Below are positions 60,744-64,000 of a DNA stretch of 64,000 bases, piece by piece. Under the pieces are notes generated by a model. The model did no database searches and was not told the origin of the DNA. It saw only the letters and a list, made by a program, of their open reading frames with translations. The stretch is taken from NCBI GenBank assembly GCA_930367205.1, contig OV884014.1, positions 108,600,138 to 108,664,137 of the forward strand, in the 5' to 3' direction. The position numbers and the translations under genes are program-made. This DNA comes from Acanthosoma haemorrhoidale (Eukaryota; Arthropoda; Insecta; Hemiptera; Acanthosomatidae). Position 1 is the first letter of the stretch, and each line of letters opens with the position of its first letter.

Positions 60744-61648
60744 TGACCCCGATATAGCATCCCATAACCTTCAAAAACATCTGGATGAGATCGAGTATTG
60801 GTGCAACCAATGGCAGATTAAAGTTAATGAAACAAAATGCTCCCGAATTACCTTCACACTCTGCCGTAAGTCTTGTCCACTAGTTTATTTTAATTCCATT
60901 CCTCTTTCTGTATTCCATTTAGTACAGTACTTAGGCTTCCATCTCGACAATAGGCTGACCTGAAACGACACATACGAGACTAAAAAGACAAGAACTAAAC
61001 AGACGCTTTGGAAAACTGTACAGACTACTTCAAAGGACATCCCGTCATCAATAGAAAACAAATTACTAATTTACAAAGTTATACTTGAGCCAATCTGGAC
61101 ATACGGAATAGAGCTATGGGGGACAGCAAAAAAGTCGAACATCAAGCGTTTCCAATCCTTTCAATCAAAAGTCCTGAGAACAATAGTAAATGCCCCTTAT
61201 TACGCCAGCAACAAAACCCTTCATAACGATCTTAATATATCTTACATTCTTGAACTCATCCCTTCCAAGTTTATGAAATTCCACAGTAGCCTATCCAACC
61301 ACCCTAATCCCCTAGCACAGTCATTGCACTGCACCACTCATCCCTATAAACCTGCTCGGAGACTGAAACGGCAGTGGCCTCGTGACCTGCTATAAATACG
61401 TGACAGTGGGAGTCCTGGCAATGACCAGTTTCTCCAATCATGTCCTGAACGTCTGTGGCTCTCGCGCTCTTCGTCAGCTGGCTCGTATCCGGGGACGCGG
61501 CTGACGGAGGAGCGTGGGGGACTTTCTGGGACTCGGCTCGCTCCATGTGGGGAGGTCTCTGGGCAGTTTGTAAATACTGTATGAATGAGCGAGTGAATGA
61601 AAATTGTAAATATGGTATGAATGAAGACATTTATCACAATTATTTCTT
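60744..61648 (+). mobile_element. Jockey LINE copy J (palm end to 3' UTR)
   Basis: Begins in the reverse transcriptase palm just after the catalytic box, with DPDIASHNLQKHLDEIEYWC and NQWQIKVNETKCSRITF, then YLGFHLDNRLT. A TGA at 60961-60963 replaces the tryptophan of LTW. A four-base loss near 61045 shifts frame before IENKLLIYKVILEPIWTY. The rest reads NAPYYASNKTLHNDLN and LELIPSKFMKFHSSL to QWPRDLL* at about 61395. The 3' UTR has a short internal deletion (the CCTCCACT segment and the GCTTCC block are missing). It ends at TTTATCACAATTATTTCTTA without the CAGATTGTAA tail. Inactive. Confidence 0.92.
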
Positions 61649-61650
61649 AC

Positions 61651-63385
61651 CGCTGACTAACCGAAGAAAACACTAATCAAAAGTTCAGATAAAATAACTC
61701 ATTGTGACCCTGACTGTGCAGAATATAAGACAGTGAGGTCTACTATGAGAGCCCATTAACTATTACCAAAGGAATGGAGAGTTTCAATCAGCGAGAGTAG
61801 CAGATCGATTAATGAGAATTAACAGAAGAGTTTTCCGTTCGGTCGAGCATAAGAATAACAAACCATGAGAGGTGTAGTCACTCCGACCTTTCATGTCAGT
61901 GCGCACTCCAATACATCACAGACTATAAGGAGGGTCTAAGTGAGTAGTTTGTGTCGGAACACTAACGACTTACAATACTATTCTGAGGAGACAGCAGTCA
62001 CCCAGCTGCTAATTATAGAGACTTCTCACAGAACTCATTTATATCTAATGGTTGTGTATATTTATGATGAGCTTCAATTTTAATCCTAGCTAAACTCAAA
62101 TCACACTTCGTCCTAGGACTCGCGACTAATGAAGTGTCTCATTCGTGTTCGCCAATCACAATAGTTGATTTTAGTCACCTACTATTTCAATTCATTCAGG
62201 TTCAGGTGAATGAAATACCTTTGAATCTTCCCATTCTACTGAAGCTTGATCTATGACTCAAATGGAGGCAACACTTTGGCCCACATTCGTCTTTCTTTAG
62301 TCAATACATATACTTGCTTACATACAAGATGCAGTCAATAATACTTGGTCAATGTCACAACCTGACCACGCTACGAATCAAACCGAACATTACACTTGGA
62401 ACAAACACTGGCCACTAACTGAAAAGAATGTGGCAGTGAGACCAGCTCTACGCCAAGCCTCCGAAGTGCAGAGATAGACAGTATTTGGTAACTGTTTAAT
62501 TGTGGACGATTGGTCTGCTCAAACATTTTATAAACAATTGTTTCCTCTGGTCCCCTTTTCCACTTCGTCTTATAGTTAGTCGTTTTATAAAATAGTGTAA
62601 AAGTTTTAAAAACTTCCATTGATAAATATTGGGATAGATTATAAAAGTAAAACTGAATGAGGTAGTCACATGAAGGAGTATGGGTTCTCTGGTCCTCCGG
62701 TTTAAGCTTGAATTCGCCCTCCCCCCCCCATGCATAGTGGCTTGACCCCCCTTGAGGTATGCGGGGCTGACAGGTGAGAACACGGACGTTTAGCAGATGA
62801 TAATGGCACCAAGACATACGGCAGGCATTAGCTATCTCTCTCTCCCTCATGCATTAAACATCTCCAGCGGGGCATCCCTCACCGGGGCTTGGTTAATTGC
62901 AGAGCGGCTATTATCTTTCAGGTGCGTAGTGCTGGCCACAGAATCCTTTTATGCATGTATGAGGCCGCTAAGGCGCCCCCCGTCGGGAATCCAGCGAATA
63001 ATTTAACGCTCCTCAGGGACAATTTTTTTTTTCGGGATAAATCTTGACGGTCATGCCTAAGGAAAGTTAACTGCCTAGGAGAAAAAAAAAAAAAGGAAAT
63101 TAATTCTCACTTCCGCTTAGAGAATTTAAAATTATTCTTCATAAAAAATGTCTTACAGCAGGTAATGTATAAAAGCCGTGTCACTGAAATGTTCATTGAC
63201 GATTCTGATCATTCAGTGATTTTGTTTTTCATAATTTTAATTATTAACATTAACTTCAGTTAGCCAGTTAAGAAACATGTATTTTTTAAAGGAATATAAA
63301 TATATTTATACTTAATTCAAATCCATTAATTGTTACAAAATATAAGGCTTGTTGTCCTCTGAAATCGACAGAAAGCAACCCTATG
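61651..63385. other. Spacer, no gene recognised
   Basis: The minus frame 62371-62850 (159 codons) is the longest non-repeat frame in the window. It has no recognisable domain, crosses a C run (62721-62729) and overlaps a second open minus frame, so I treat it as chance. Its last third (KWKRGPEETIVYKMF, ALRRLGVELVSLPHSF) is the only protein-like part. Confidence 0.45.
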
Positions 63386-63446
63386 TTCAACAAAGTATGA
63401 CTTTGTAAATTAGTAATTTATTTTCTATTGATAAATGGGTTCATGC
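63386..63446 (-). mobile_element. Scrap of jockey LINE coding sequence, minus strand
   Basis: CTTTGTAAATTAGTAATTTA and TTTTCTATTGATAAATGGG match copy H (ACTTTGTAGATTAGTAGTTT, ATTTTCTATTGAGAGGTGGG), the LENKLLIYKV segment of the thumb. Only about 55-60 bases remain, with no UTR. Confidence 0.65.
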
Positions 63447-64000
63447 CAGTTCCTTTTCAGCATAATGCTCGATCCAATCATAGTTTATATTGATTTAAGC
63501 TGAATACTTTTTATACCCAATTAATAGCTGGTGGTGAGTAAGTAAGCTCCTCCTCTAAAAACTTATGAAACATTCCTCGAAAAAAAAAAAAATTAATTTT
63601 TGCAATTCGAAAAAGTTAATTTAAAATTGTTGTGTTATTTTAATTGTCACTCTCAAAGGGGTAAACCTACGGTATTTCTGTCGCCTACAGCGTACACTAC
63701 CATCAGTCACGGCTCCCAATATATTTTAATCCCATGTTTCGAATAGACGATTAATAACAATTATTATTATTTTAATTTTAAACTATATCATAAATAGTAG
63801 CCAATCTAGATATGTCAGCGTATACAATAGAAAGTTTGGTGGTTTTAACCTCTTTAAAATGGTATAAAAATGAAAATTATACCTCTTATGGGAGCAGCCC
63901 CATTTAATTTTTGTACTAATAAAGTGTCATAATTTAATTAATTAGTAATAAAAATACTATCGAAACCCGTTGCAAATCAATAATCTTGACATTATAAACT
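63447..64000. other. AT-rich stretch at window end, no gene recognised
   Basis: No frame of 60 codons, no repeat match, and an A run near 63579-63591. Confidence 0.55.

Noticed and set aside
62371..62850. 159-codon minus-strand gene
   Set aside because: No recognisable domain, crosses a nine-base C run, overlaps another random frame, and has no splice or promoter context that I can support.

Overview
This window is eukaryotic nuclear DNA, AT-rich by eye (about two thirds A+T), with no convincing host protein-coding gene. I infer an arthropod, most likely an insect. The reason is the repeat content: about a dozen dead copies of one jockey-clade non-LTR retrotransposon, one broken mariner transposase, tRNA-like SINE pieces and several satellite arrays. 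There is no prokaryotic gene density, operon structure or CRISPR array. The species cannot be named from the sequence alone. The window is probably intergenic or lies inside a very large intron.

Layout. 1-325: copy 1 of an unclassified repeat (family A). 2136-9600: four jockey LINE fragments (2136, 4104, 6498 on the minus strand, 8100), a 33-bp minisatellite (5450-6222) and a 71-bp duplication (9428). 9577-14090: single-copy-looking AT-rich sequence. 14091-18900: a degenerate triplicated unit, family A copy 2, tRNA-like B-box pieces, a LINE (17874) and a SINE-like unit (18668). 21230-21920: an AT-rich 48-bp satellite. 23560-24312, 29690, 41498 and 47339: four copies of a GC-richer repeat (family B), possibly solo LTRs. 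30750-31152: two weak candidate host exons on opposite strands. 33003: family A copy 3. 35451 and 37804: minus-strand LINE tails. 38444-39507: a very homogeneous array of 22 units of 48 bp. 43700 and 50746: further LINE pieces. 53503-54115: a 26-bp minisatellite with higher-order structure. 56836-57530: mariner remnant. 58461-61648: two more LINE copies, and 63386 a short LINE scrap.

How the parts relate. Nothing here forms a pathway. The LINE copies share the 3' part of a reverse transcriptase ORF and a roughly 300-base 3' UTR. They begin at different points, as expected from incomplete target-primed reverse transcription, and they carry different stops and frameshifts. They are therefore independent dead insertions. 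The long open frames in the window (354-382 codons at 38.4-39.6 kb, 236-286 codons at 21.2-22.1 kb, 138-195 codons at 53.4-54.1 kb) are artefacts of tandem repeats.

I found no previously undescribed biological system that I can defend. The most informative leads are the paired hairpins in family A, an antisense frame kept open in several LINE copies, the excess of long G/C homopolymers, the higher-order structure of two minisatellites, and the possible exons near 31 kb.
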